Assembly: GCA_946800325.1 (NCBI GenBank)
Contig: OX326957.1
Coordinates: forward strand, 65,141,570 to 65,205,569
Length of the DNA stretch: 64,000 nucleotides
Direction: 5' to 3'
DNA from: Luzula sylvatica
Taxonomy: Eukaryota; Streptophyta; Magnoliopsida; Poales; Juncaceae
A program made the position numbers and the translations under genes. The notes below the pieces were generated by a model. It did not search any database and was not told the origin of the DNA. It saw only the letters and a list, made by a program, of their open reading frames with translations. Below, in pieces: positions 1-10,554 of the stretch (position 1 is its first letter; each line of letters starts with the position of its first letter).

Positions 1-160
1 AAAGAACAATTGGTTGTTATGTATTGGTCCTTTATGAAACCCTATGTTGCGCGGATACTTCGAAAATTTAAAATCTATCCGTATTCGATACGCGTATCGT
101 ATCTTAAATCATATGTTAAATTGCCGTATCGTCGTATCCGATACCCATTAGTCTTTCTAA
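1..160. repeat. Terminal part of a dispersed MITE-like repeat
   Basis: The stretch from about 45 has the motif CTATGTTGCGCGGATAC, followed by several copies of CGTAT/CGATAC. A diverged copy of the same start (CTATGTTACGCAGATAC) occurs near 22266. Both run into GTATCC/GATACCC-rich sequence, which suggests one dispersed non-coding family. The left border cannot be seen and no target-site duplication was found. Confidence 0.35.
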
Positions 161-269
161 CTTAACACTGTTGTCAATGCCATATGTTTTATGGTTGAAG
201 TCACGCCATATCTTTTATGTTTTCCTTTGATTTTATTTTGTTGTTGTGTACATCTCCATAAAACTACAG

Positions 270-372
270 AAATATGGTTTACCATCTCAATTAAGTTTTG
301 AGAGTTATTTAACACAACACAATAAGAAATATGGTTTGTCATCTCAATTAAGTTTTGAGAGTTATTTAACAC
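270..372. repeat. 57-bp-offset direct duplication
   Basis: A block of about 45 bp containing CATCTCAATTAAGTTTTGAG and TTATTTAACAC occurs at 270-315 and again at 328-372. A reading frame crosses both copies on the minus strand, but it is the product of the duplication and shows no protein features. Confidence 0.7.
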
Positions 373-1720
373 TTAACACAGTAATGTATAGAAATGTTCT
401 GTATTGTTTGTTATTACCTTAATCTTGTTATGGTTTGACTAATATTATTAATGTTAATTGTGGAAACCATTATAATGTATTTTTGAAATAATTGTGCATC
501 CTATAAATTTTGTTAAAATGTTCAAATGTGGGAAAAAAAAAACTAAAAATTGATGTTAATAGCCAAAAAGGTTTTGTATTAAAAATTATTTTCATTTCAT
601 ACACAAAGGAAAAAAAAATAGTTTTGCATTAAAAATGATGTTAATTTGACACAAAAATCATAAAAACAATTAAAAGTGTGAACAAAGTAAAAAAATGTTA
701 AAGATGGTTTTTTCAACCCTAAGAATTTTTTTAACACTTACCAGAGCTGTTAAGGATAAAATTCAGTGCTTGATTTGGGCCATCGAAGTTAACAAAAATC
801 ATTTCAAAAAATATAATCTTCAAAATCCTTGAAATAAGTTGTAAAAACAGAATTACAAATTTTTATTTTAAAATCATGGCACTTAACGAAAATCATTTCA
901 AAAAATCTTAATCTTTAAAATAAGTTAAAAGAAACTCCAAATAATGAAAAATAAAATAAACTCCAAATATGGTTCAAAATATCTGGTCCAAAAAAACTAA
1001 ACATTTTGTTCAAAAATAAATCTTAAAATTAGTTACAGCATGAAATCCAATTATGGTTGAAAACTTTATTAAATTTTTCTTATGACAACTTTGGGTAAGA
1101 AAAACAAATTTGGATAACAAAATAATTTTTGGATAAAACAATCCTAGGTTCAAAATAATGTAAAAAAAACACGAAATCATGAAAGCACATAATTTTGATA
1201 AAAATCAGGGGATTAACGACGACATTAACTGCAGTATCAACTATAATTACGACAACAAAAATCAACACTGAAAAATCAACATCAATAAAACCATAATGAA
1301 CACGAATCCAATTTGAGAGGGGATTAACTGTCATTATTGAACAACAATTACAAACTTCATTCAAATTGAAATGAAATGGAAGAGAGAGAAAAAACATTTA
1401 CCAAATTCATTATGAATATATTTATAAAAGTTAATAAAATTTGATGTAGTGTACTTTGGAAAAATCTAACATTAATGTACCACAGTAAATAATAATCAAC
1501 ATCTAACATCTAACATCTAACACTTTGGAACGTAAAGTCATAAATCCAAAATTATAAATCTTTAGGTCGTTTAACACGTCCTTTTCTAACACATCAACAA
1601 CTCTCAGGAAGAGAGAGAGATCACGACTCTAATTTTACTATCCTACCGACTTCTTTATAGTCCAGTCTCAGAGCTTCAACCCTCCCACCTACTCACCAAT
1701 AAATACTCACTCCAGTTGAT
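373..1720. other. AT-rich intergenic DNA, no gene seen
   Basis: This is very AT-rich sequence with A runs and no convincing coding frame. The 105-codon minus-strand frame at 1080-1397 is rich in Phe, Val and Ile, lacks domain features and looks accidental. The last 100 bases become richer in C and CT, as expected just upstream of the gene at 1771. Confidence 0.5.
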
Positions 1721-1725
1721 CTCTC

Positions 1726-1735
1726 TTTATAAATT
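1726..1735 (+). promoter_or_regulatory. TATA box of the proline-rich peptide gene
   Basis: TTTATAAATT lies about 45 bases before the ATG at 1771. A start site about 30 bases downstream of it would give a very short leader. The upstream 40 bases are CT-rich, which is common in plant core promoters. Confidence 0.45.
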
Positions 1736-1770
1736 AGACACTTTACCATCACAAATGCACATTACAATCA

Positions 1771-2040
1771 ATGAGGTCTATGAGACTTCTTCTTTCCATT
1801 ATCATATTCGTCAGTATACTATGCATATCTTGCCGTTGTGAAAGAGGACCTGTTAGTTTTAACTCCTTTACGAGCCATCAAAATGGAAAACGAGAAGGCG
1901 GACATGGTGCTAGAATTTTGAGACCTCGGCCATCGCCACCTCCTCCAACAGGGCACCCGACTATAAGCCCTTACATTCCTCATCCACCACCATCAAGCTG
2001 GCAGACACCACCACCTCCTCCGCCAAAATGTCAACACTAA
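1771..2040 (+). CDS. Small secreted proline-rich peptide (89 aa)
   Basis: The single-exon frame encodes 89 residues. Residues 1-23 form a classic signal peptide: basic MRSMR, then a Leu/Ile/Val-rich core, ending near CISCRC. The mature part starts near Glu-24, is basic and His/Gly-rich in the middle (around residues 38-50), and ends in proline clusters (SPPPP, HPPPSS, then six prolines) before KCQH. Such runs are usual sites of Pro hydroxylation and arabinosylation in cell-wall or signalling peptides. It resembles no peptide-hormone family that I can name with confidence: CEP, IDA and PIP end motifs are absent. A TATA box sits upstream. The last bases of the gene and the start of the 3' flank are partly duplicated (CCAAAATGTCA then TAATTATC at about 2022 and 2069). 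The function is unknown, and it could be a decayed extensin-like gene. Confidence 0.55.
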   Translation: MRSMRLLLSIIIFVSILCISCRCERGPVSFNSFTSHQNGKREGGHGARILRPRPSPPPPTGHPTISPYIPHPPPSSWQTPPPPPPKCQH

Positions 2041-2099
2041 TTATCCGACAAAACCACCTTCTCCCCCCCAAAATGTCACCATTAATTATCATTTTGTAT

Positions 2100-2608
2100 G
2101 ATTCTTTTAGGGCTTGTTTGGATGCACTAGTATTTTTAATATAGGATGATTAATTAGTAGAGATTGGGATTGGGATTGTGAGATCCAATATGATATAAAC
2201 AGTTTAGGAATGCATATATATTTGGATGCCATTTAAGATTTTAGAAAAATATTGTTTGAACGACTTACTTGTATTATGTTGCTTATATGATATAAAATAA
2301 TCTATCTATTATATTCTAAAATAATATAAAGGGGAATTTTTCAAAAACCCCCCAACTTTTCTGAAAATTCTGAAAAATCCTTGTACTTTTAGAACACCCC
2401 CTATTTTTTTTAGATTCCCTCAAAAACCCCCTATATTTTTTGCTTCTTCAAATACCCCATGACTTTTTTAGATTCTCTCAAAAACCCCCTTTTTTTTATT
2501 ATGTTTTTTAAAAATAGCCATTATACCCTTTAGTTTTATTTTTTAAATTTCTATAATTTAATAAATAATGAATATATATTAAACGATTATAAAAAAATTA
2601 AAAATAAA
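2100..2608. other. Intergenic DNA with MITE-like fragments
   Basis: Near 2110 the sequence GGGCTTGTTTGGATGC resembles the terminus of Tourist-like MITEs, but no matching right end was found. From about 2330 there are repeated CAAAAACCCCC and ACCCCCTATTTTTT motifs, a low-complexity pattern often seen in plant MITEs. No coding sequence is evident. Confidence 0.3.
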
Positions 2609-2783
2609 TAATACATGATATTATAATATTATAATAAATAATATATAGTATTAAAATATTATAATAAATAATATATTGATATTAAAATATCATTTTTAAC
2701 AATTATTATAATATTTTAATATCAATATATTATTTATTATAATAATTTAATATCTATGTATTATTTATTATAATATTTTAGGC
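2609..2783. repeat. AT-rich inverted repeat (foldback)
   Basis: The left arm (about 2609-2690) and right arm (about 2710-2783) are reverse complements for most of their length, with a perfect core of over 30 bases around ATATTTTAATATCAATATAT. The loop is only about 20 bases. It is built from TTATAATAAATAATAT repeats, so it may be an AT-rich MITE or simple-sequence foldback. Confidence 0.6.
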
Positions 2784-3309
2784 TATGAGGGTCGGCTGGT
2801 ATTAGGGTTAGGCCGCCCCATTAAGCCTTTTGGGTCGGTTCATTTTGGGTTAGGCCGCCCCAATAGTGATTAATTAATTATTTTTTTAATATTTCGCTTT
2901 ATTGATTTATTATATAAATATTATTTATATTATATATAATTATTTATAAATAATATTATAATATTATATATAATAGAGAATGGCTAAGATACTCAATTAA
3001 GTATCATGTGTTTGGTACTTATGATTTTTTTATCATTGAATTTGCTTTGAAATTTGTGTTTTTTAATGATATCTATACAAATTTATGCTCATCATTAATG
3101 ATATACATAAAAGTGTGTGCTCATTATTAAATGCACAAATCTCAAAGAAAATCCATTGGTCAAAAAATCAGAAGTACAAAATTCATGATACTTAATTTAG
3201 TATCTTAGCTATCATCTATATAATATTATACCTTTATTATTTAATATACATTATAATATTACGACAAATATATTATATAATATTATATATTTATTATTTA
3301 ATATATATC
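2784..3309. other. GC-rich patch plus AT-rich DNA, no gene
   Basis: At 2784-2860 two copies of TTAGGCCGCCCCA with GGGTCGG motifs interrupt the AT-rich background, like the subterminal repeats of a DNA transposon. The rest is AT-rich with ATATAATATTAT runs. No gene is seen. Confidence 0.3.
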
Positions 3310-3425
3310 ATAATATTACGACAAGCACACAAACAAATAAAAATCCTACGATAAGCACACAAACAAATAAATATTCTACGACAAGCATACACATAAATCC
3401 AACGACAGGTACACAAACAAATAGT
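3310..3425. repeat. About 34-bp tandem repeat, 3-4 copies
   Basis: The unit is close to CTACGACAAGCACACAAACA followed by AATAAATAT. Copies begin near 3314, 3347, 3377 and 3401 and differ by single bases and small gaps. It creates a spurious minus-strand frame rich in Cys, Arg and Ile. Confidence 0.6.
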
Positions 3426-3728
3426 ACAAATATAAAGTTTAAATTTATAAAAAATAAAAATAATCATTCGATCCACAACAAAAATCCACAATCTAAACAA
3501 ATGAAATGACTACCAGAGGATGCGTAACACATTCCATTCAAAAGCGGTGAGAGATAAATCCCGAGCCTCTTCTGCCAAAAATAAAATGAAAATATTAGAA
3601 ATATAAAATAAAATAAAATGAATGAAGAAAAGAAAAAGAACATACATGTCACTCAACGACTTGTTTGAGCATTGCAGGTCCGCAAACTGCCTTTGCATCG
3701 TCCATGCTTATTCCTTCGTTCATTCTTT

Positions 3729-3813
3729 TTTTTTTGAAGGAGGATCAACAATTTGTCGAGGCCTCGAATATATTGGATAAATGTATGTGATCTATTTTGA
3801 CATTCATAATGAG

Positions 3814-3856
<43 letters not shown>

Positions 3857-3953
3857 ATATTGATGCCGCCGGGACTCGAATCCATAACCTCTACAACATG
3901 AGGGTTTTTATTGTGCTAAGCACTCAACCATCTAAACTATGGGACCATTGGCA
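3729..3953 (-). mobile_element. tRNA-derived SINE with 14-bp target duplication
   Basis: Read on the minus strand, the element has an A-box-like TAGTTTAGATGG followed about 60 bases later by a B-box-like GGATTCGAGTCC, the internal RNA polymerase III promoter of tRNA-derived SINEs. A (CT)n tract follows, then a non-tRNA body that ends in CCTCCTTC and an A run (T run on the plus strand near 3729). TTCGTTCATTCTTT flanks it exactly, at 3715-3728 and 3954-3967, the kind of duplication left by LINE-driven insertion. The body is about 225 bp. The family is unnamed here. Confidence 0.75.
3812..3853. repeat. (GA)n microsatellite inside the SINE
   Basis: A near-perfect GA run lies between the tRNA-like head and the body of the minus-strand SINE. 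Confidence 0.85.
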
Positions 3954-4033
3954 TTCGTTCATTCTTTGATTTGATGTTTGTATATCCTACAATTAACCCA
4001 TCAACGAAGTTTCTGGTTCAACTTTATATATAA

Positions 4034-4063
4034 CTAGCGTTTTACCCGCGCAATTGCGCGGGT
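4034..4063 (-). mobile_element. Helitron 3' terminus (hairpin plus CTAG)
   Basis: On the minus strand, a perfect 20-base palindrome (ACCCGCGCAATTGCGCGGGT, 4044-4063) is followed by AAAACG and then CTAG next to a T. That is the standard 3' end of a plant Helitron: a GC-rich hairpin a few bases before CTRR, inserted next to T. The element body would extend to the right on the plus strand. Its 5' TC end was not located, so its length is unknown. Confidence 0.6.
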
Positions 4064-5590
4064 CTTTTTTTGTTTTTTCTCTGTTATTTTTTTCTTTGTC
4101 ATTTTATTGGTTGTTGAAGTTGTTTGTTTGTTGTTTCGTTTGTGTTTTTCTGCGAGGATTTCTGTTTTTCGTGAGTGATGTGTGTTGTTATATTAATGTT
4201 TTCTTTGAGGTTTACACATTGTTGAAATGTCCAAAATATTACATATTTTTTATATGACATCGTCCTCCAGCCTCGCTGAGGCCCCTCTCCTTCACCCCGC
4301 CTATTCTCTTCCACGACCCTGCCCACCCTCGCTTCCTTTCTCCCTTCCCCGACCACTAGTCACACCACTTTTGGCATAAGCCCCTTTTTTCCTTTTCTTT
4401 TCTTGCTAGACCGGCAAAGGATACTTTCTTTCTCCCGTTTCACTGGACAGCCGACCAAGATGGCTGCTTCTTATTTGTCTTCTCTGGATGGCCGGCTAAG
4501 ATGGCCGATCTTTCTTTCTCTTCTCTTGAAGACGATCAAGATAGACTACCGTTCTCTCTCCTCTTCTCGACACAGTCAATTCTTGTTGTCATCGTAGGTA
4601 GCCAAACAGACGGCAACGACAGACGAAAAGGACAAACGGCCTAGACGCATGTCACCGGCATAAAGCAGACGGCGACCGGTCACTGGTGTCTCCATTAGGG
4701 TTTGCTAGAATCCTAATTAAAATTTTCTTTATTTAGTTTTTTACGGGCTATATGGGCCATCATGTAATTTTTTTTTTTTTTTTAGGTCAAGAAAATGCAA
4801 CTCCCTCTGCTTCTTTTTATAATATATAAAATCCCTAGGTGACAATACCTCCTAATTCAAAATAAAAAAAACTTATTTTCAGTTTGGAGAGTTAGAGGAG
4901 AAAACGCGATCTTAATAATCTTTGTATGCGACAAATTTTCCGTTTCTCTTTAGGACTCGGACTCGGACTCCTTCTCACTCCTCTTTGCTTCCTGCCAATT
5001 TCTGATGCAAAAATTAAATAAATTACTTTTCTTATATGCAATTTTGATCGATAATTATACACGAATTCAAGGTACTAAAACAAAAAAAAACATGGAAAAT
5101 AGTTAATATTAATCCAAAAAAACAAAAAAATGAATAAAAAAAGAACACAAAAATTAGGTAGTATTAATAAAGTCCTAATAATAAAAACCAAATAAAAAAA
5201 CTTAATAAAGAATAGTATATAATTCCATTTGCAAAAAAATCAAGTTAAAAAACAGTAAAAAAATTATTTAAATTAAAGAAAATAAGCCATTTCAAAAATA
5301 TCAAAAAAAAAAAAATATTTAATATTATTATTTAACAAAAAAATCTGTGAAGAAATATTTAATAAAAATCCTAAAAACAATATTTAATAAAACCAAAAAT
5401 ACAGTGAAAAAAACAGTAAAAAAAGATTAAAAACCCTAAACAGTCAAAATCAAGAAAAAAAACATTAAGTCGAAACCCTAAATTTTAATCCACAGAAATT
5501 AATATTAAGAAAAAAATTTAATCTTTTAAAAAAAACAGAAATTTTTCAGAAAAAAACAGTAATTTTCGGAAAAAAAAAAGGTAAAAAAAT
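4064..5590. other. Probable Helitron body, no intact gene
   Basis: The stretch 4250-4690 is C/T-rich and less AT-rich than its surroundings. It has short frames rich in Ser, Leu and Arg but no recognisable domain, and it could be captured host sequence. From about 4740 the DNA becomes A-rich with long A runs and shows no gene. Confidence 0.3.
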
Positions 5591-6845
5591 AAGAAAATTT
5601 ATGGTATGCCCCTTAAATTCACCCAACTTTTCTTGATGGCATCATCAATTAAATTTGGGTGAAAATGTGCCCCCAATTTGCACCCCAACTTCTCTCTGAT
5701 TAATCTTGTACCCAAAATTTGATAACTTTAACTGAAATTTAATTCATTACACCATTGATTAGTTCAATTAGAAGACAATTAATTAGAAATTAATTAGAGT
5801 CATTACTAATTGGAAGAAGAGTTCAGGTGCAAATTGGAGACCCATTTCCTCCAAAACAAAATCGTGATGTCATGATGATGGCATCACGATTTTGATGGTG
5901 AAATATGGGAGGCATAGTAGAAAAGCTCAATAAATAATTGAAAAAGAAAAATTAAACAGTAAAAAATAGGCCCTAATCCTTATCAAATTTACTTATCAAA
6001 TTTACACTACACACTATACTAAACACTACACCTAAAGCATAATATATAATATATAATCCTTATCAAATTTACTTTTACAAATTTACACAATGAATAAATA
6101 AATAAAATTTAGATAATATTAATCTTTTTCTAAACGAATTGCTTGAATCGCCGTCTACTCTAGCTTCGCACACCTACGAAGATATTTATCGCATTCAACA
6201 TGCCTACACAATATTAAATCAAAAGTATTAATAAATTATAACATGAAATAAAAAACATTATACAATAAAAAAATTTTAAAAACTAAAAAAACTAAAAAAA
6301 TTATAACATAGACAGGAAAAAAATAAATTTGACCAGAAAAAAAAATTGAACTAAAAAAATAAAGAACAAAAATTTGAACTAAAAGAAATTAAATAGACCG
6401 GAAAAAAAGATCGAAAAATTAAAGACATTTTGAACTAAAAAATAGACAGAAAAACCGTAAAAATAGTCCAAAAAAACCGAGAAAAGTTAGTCTAAAAAAA
6501 TAGTCAAAGCCTTAAACCGAGAAACAATAGCCTAAAAAAACCATAAAAAATCTCCAAAGAACAGTGAAACGAAAATAGACTAAAAAAATTGTTTAAAAAA
6601 ATAGTAAACAAAAAATATACCAAAAAATCGTAAAAAATTTACAAAATCCAGATGGAAAGAGTTTACCAAATCGAGTTTTCCACTCTCCTCCACAACAAGC
6701 AAGAGAGGAATGAGGGGCGGGTTAGGGTTTATGGAAAAGAGAGAGGGAAAGTAAGAGAGCGAGTAATTTCACGTGGGAAAGACGGAAAGGAAAGAGAGAG
6801 GGAAAGAAAAGAAAGAGAGAGGGAACACACGCAAATTTGTGTAAG
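5591..6845. other. AT-rich transposon-like DNA, no gene
   Basis: There are A-rich stretches with GAAAAA and AAAAAC motifs throughout, and a GA-rich patch at 6690-6830. The latter yields an Arg/Glu-rich 65-codon frame that is purely compositional. The 3' part leads into the CACTA-like subterminal repeats. No gene is supported. Confidence 0.35.
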
Positions 6846-7973
6846 ATAATCAGGGTCGAGCCGACTCTATAGACGTTTTGGGGCGGCAATGATTTGAGGC
6901 GGACCGTCACAATTTTTTTTTTGGATCGGTTTTTTTTTTGGGGTCGGGCATATTTTAGTAATTTGGGACAAGTCAACACTAATTACCACCTATCCTATAA
7001 GCATATGGCGCGGCCAACCTAAATTTGACCGACCCTAATACTATTTGGGGTGGGCCAACCCAAAATTAGACCGACGCTATTATATTTTGGGGTGGGTGGA
7101 CCAAAATTAAACCGATCATATTGCTCTTTGGGACGGGCGGACCAAAAATCATCTGACCCTGACAGTGTTGCAAAAAATGGTGTAAAACGGTGTAAAACGA
7201 TAAAAAAACGGTAAAACGGTGCCAGACCGAACTGTTTTTTACAAGAAAATTTCAAAAAACGGTCAACCATTTTTTTACTGTCTTTGACCGTTTTTTTTTA
7301 CAAAAAACGTTTTAAACGCCGTTTTTTAATCGTTTTTTTCATGAATTTTTTTTTTTGCATTAAAAACCCGTAGCCGTTTTTTAGTAAATTTGGAGAGAGA
7401 TCAAAGGCTCTCTTCCAAATAATAGTTGTAATTAGTAGAATTTTGTGTCTAATTTGTACATGAATAAGATGTTAACTCTGATCCAGTTTATCATGGTCAA
7501 TTATTTTGTGTCTAATTCTGATTGACGCATCCAATTAGCTGATTTTTTTGTCTAATTAGGTAGCTAAGAAGATTTATTCTGATATGTTTATGTCGATGGA
7601 CATTTATTCGATATGTTTTATTAGTACTTCGTATGTTTTTTATAATTTTGGACTTTCGTGTATGTTTAAGTTGAATTATAAAAATTGAATTATTATATTT
7701 TTGTTTGTTTTATTTTTAAATTTCTATTATAATTGCTATAAAATATTGCCGATTTAAGTAACCGTTTTTTTACCGTTTTACGACCGTTCTACAGTAAAAC
7801 ATTAAAACGGTGCCGACCGTACCGTACCGGTTTCCGTCTTTTGCAACATTGGACCCTGATAATTTTCTGGGTCGGGCAAATCCTGAAAATATAATTTATC
7901 AGGGTCGAGCAGACCCTGAATAATACAATTTATCAGGGTCGAACAGACCCTAAATGAAACATTTATTGTAGTG
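6846..7973 (-). mobile_element. CACTA-like terminus with subterminal repeats
   Basis: On the minus strand the right end reads CACTACAA (7966-7973), the typical end of CACTA/En-Spm transposons. Inward there are repeated motifs of the GACCCTGA / GGGTCGGGC / CAGGGTCGAGC type, clustered at 7020-7160 and 7853-7960 and also at 6850-6960. Such subterminal repeats are where a CACTA transposase binds. The opposite CACTACAA end and a 3-bp target duplication were not found, so the other boundary is a guess. A hAT element is inserted within it. Confidence 0.5.
7163..7851. mobile_element. Non-autonomous hAT element, 8-bp TSD
   Basis: The element starts CAGTGTTGCAAAA and ends TTTTGCAACATTG, so the termini are inverted repeats (CAATGTTGCAAAA on the other strand). 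GACCCTGA flanks it on both sides (7155-7162 and 7852-7859), the 8-bp target duplication typical of hAT transposons. ACGGT/ACCGTTTT motifs cluster just inside both ends. It encodes nothing and lies inside the CACTA-like repeats, so it is the younger insertion. Confidence 0.8.
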
Positions 7974-8217
7974 CATTATTCTCTAGCATTCATACTCTAC
8001 TAGAAGGTACCTTCGCTCCGCTTCGGAAACATAAAATAGAAAATTTATGATGTGAGACTAGTACTTTTCTTTTTATATTTCAAGAAATTATAAAAAAAGT
8101 ATTTTCTATGATACATTTTATTTTGATATTGTCATGTATTTTAAATTTTCTAGGGGATACATTTTATTTTGATATTGTGACTTGTGACTTGTGAGGTTAA
8201 AAGAATTTTTGGTTCAT
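7974..8217. other. Intergenic spacer
   Basis: A 12-base palindrome GAAGGTACCTTC lies near 8004 next to CTAG and a CTTCGCTCCGCTTCGG patch. It may be another transposon end, but no partner was identified. No gene is seen. Confidence 0.25.
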
Positions 8218-9565
8218 ATTTTTTGATAACTTTTATAATGATACACATGATTCATTATAGTATACATGTGTTATTATATGCACTATACTTTCAATAATAA
8301 GAATAAATATTTTTTCCAATAGAGATAACTTGTTAATTGTCGTGTAAATATTTTAAAATAAAAATATTATTTAAATTCTTTTACAACGAAATAGAAATAT
8401 ATGTTTTTTTTTCATTTCCCCTTTCAGGGGAGCATAAATTCATTTCTAAGATTATGTACACATTATACTATGAATTTATTTATACATTAAAATAAGTATT
8501 ACTATGAATTTCTTAGATATTAATATTATATTAAAATAAAATTATACGATAGTACATTTATTTTATTTGCCCATTATTGTGTCTTGTTACGCAATTGGCT
8601 ACAAAAATTATGCAACATTAAATCTTGCCCAATATTGTGACTCGTTACACGATTGGCTATAAAAATGATAAAATAAAAATAAATAATGACACGTGTCACG
8701 CTATTGTTCATTTGACATTATTATGACTCGTTACAGGATTGGCTAGAAAATTTATGAACCTGAGTTTGTTCATTATGGTGACTTGTTACATAATTGGCTA
8801 TACAAATATTAAAACATGAAATCCAAAAAAGAGACACTTGTCATACTCTTGTTGATTTGGAAAATTTTGATCATATTTTTTTATAACTTTTATAATGATA
8901 CGCATGATTCATTATAGTATACATGTGTTATTATATGCACTATACTTTCAATAATAAGAATAATTTTTTTCTTCCAATTGAGATAACTTGTTAATTGCCG
9001 TGTAAATATTTTAATAAAAATATTATTTAAATTTTTTTACAACGAAATAGAAATATATGTTTTTTTCATTTTCCTTTTCAGGGGAGAATAAATTCCATTC
9101 TAAGATTGCATACACATTATACTATGAATTTATTTATACATTAAAATAAGTATTACTATGAATTTCTGAGATATTAATATTATATTAAAATTATAAGATG
9201 AATTTATTTATATATTAAAATAAGTATTAATATGAATTTATTTAGATATTTTTAGTACATTTATTTTATTTGTCCATTATTGTGTCTCGTTACACGATTG
9301 GCTATAAAAATTATGCAACATTAAATCTTGTCCAATATTGTTACTCGTTACACGGTTGTCTATAAAAATGATAACACATAAAATAAAAAAATGACACATG
9401 TCACGCTATTGTTCATTTGGCATAACTATGACTCGTTACACGATTGGCTACAAAATTTATGAAATTTAAGTTTGTTCATTATGATGACTCGTTGCATAAT
9501 TGGCTATACAAATATTGAAACATGAAATCCAAAAAAGAGACTTGTCATCCTCTTGTTGATTTGGA
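8218..9565. repeat. Tandem duplication of a ~657-bp unit
   Basis: Two head-to-tail copies run from about 8218 to 8870 and from about 8871 to 9565. For example, GATTCATTATAGTATACATG occurs at 8249 and 8906. Each copy has an AT-rich first half and a second half with four shorter imperfect repeats of the type TGACTCGTTACACGATTGGC followed by TAT. The copies differ by small indels and point changes. No coding frame survives, so it is non-coding repeat DNA of unknown family. Confidence 0.8.
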
Positions 9566-10242
9566 AAATTTTAATACGGATAGTATAAATTGTAATTTCA
9601 TAATTAATCACTATCAACTATATCGTTCTTTGGATTTCACCTAATCTTGATGGAAAAAACGTACGATTCGTACCTTTTCTCTCTTCTTTACTGTCAGTAT
9701 TTCAAAAGGGTGTCAATTATAAAATGAAGGGGATTAGAATGTCATAATATTCAGACTGATCTTGATTTTTGCCCTAGATGAAGCATATATGATTTTGCAC
9801 TAAGTTTAAAAGGTTAGTCTCAACGAATTGTCACTATTTCCTCTCTTCGCTGTCAACCGTATCTATGGATTTGACCTAATCCTTTTACAAGATTAATCTT
9901 TTTACAAGCCTAACCTTTTTCTGATATATCAATCTTAGACTTTTTTCGATTTTGCTCAACTGACAAATATTTACGCACTATAACCTCTCAGTTAAACAAT
10001 TCGACCCTCTCTCACATAAACTGCATTACATAGTACACATTCTGCAGGATCTTAATTTTATAACTGATATTCATATATACCAATTTTCTGAGATACCAAT
10101 TTTGCGAGTTTGTCATACTCCTGTTTCGACATTTAACAAAAATGATGGTGTATAAAAAATAAATTCCTCTGACCATTTAATAAATCTTATGTTCAACAGA
10201 TCAATTAAATTCTTCTGACACATATCTCACAAGCATACCACC
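9566..10242. other. Intergenic DNA upstream of the RPA-like fragment
   Basis: This is mixed-composition sequence without recognisable coding or repeat structure. It may include the 5' flank or promoter of the OB-fold fragment that follows. Confidence 0.3.
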
Positions 10243-10389
10243 ATGGAAGAGAAACGAGTTACGCTCAGCAAACTCAGCACATTAGACAGAAATCCAGTCA
10301 TCACGGTGCGTATATTCAAAGTCTGGGAAGCGCATAATCCAACAACAAAAATCCACTACGACAGAGAATGTATCCTTGTTGACTCTGAG
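10243..10389 (+). pseudogene. RPA/DUF223-like OB-fold fragment
   Basis: The frame opens with an ATG in good context (ACCATGG). About 49 residues read like the start of the N-terminal OB-fold of plant replication protein A large-subunit-like proteins (DUF223): a short leader with a LSKL motif, then a strand with ITVRIFKVWE, then ECILVDSE. Plants carry many such copies, often from Helitron-encoded RPA genes. A plausible splice donor (GAG then GTACAT) follows at 10389-10390. The frame beyond it is Lys-rich and meaningless, and no second exon was recognised, so this is probably a truncated or captured first exon. Confidence 0.5.
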
Positions 10390-10554
10390 GTACATACCGA
10401 AAAAAAGAAAAAAAAATTCATACACAACAATCAGCCAAAAAAATAATATTTACAAGACTATTACATCCATATTTTCAATTACAAAATTTACATTCAGATG
10501 GAAGGAATATTACCGTGTTCAGTACAGTATAGCCAAGATTGACAGAAGGAATAT

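Noticed and set aside
3810..3950. A functional tRNA gene on the minus strand
   Set aside because: A and B boxes are present, but the acceptor stem and anticodon arm do not fold. The (CT)n tail, body and target duplication identify a SINE.
4054..4356. Overlapping frames on both strands next to the Helitron hairpin
   Set aside because: They have Phe/Val/Cys- or Arg/Glu-rich composition from T-rich and C-rich tracts, with no homology signs.
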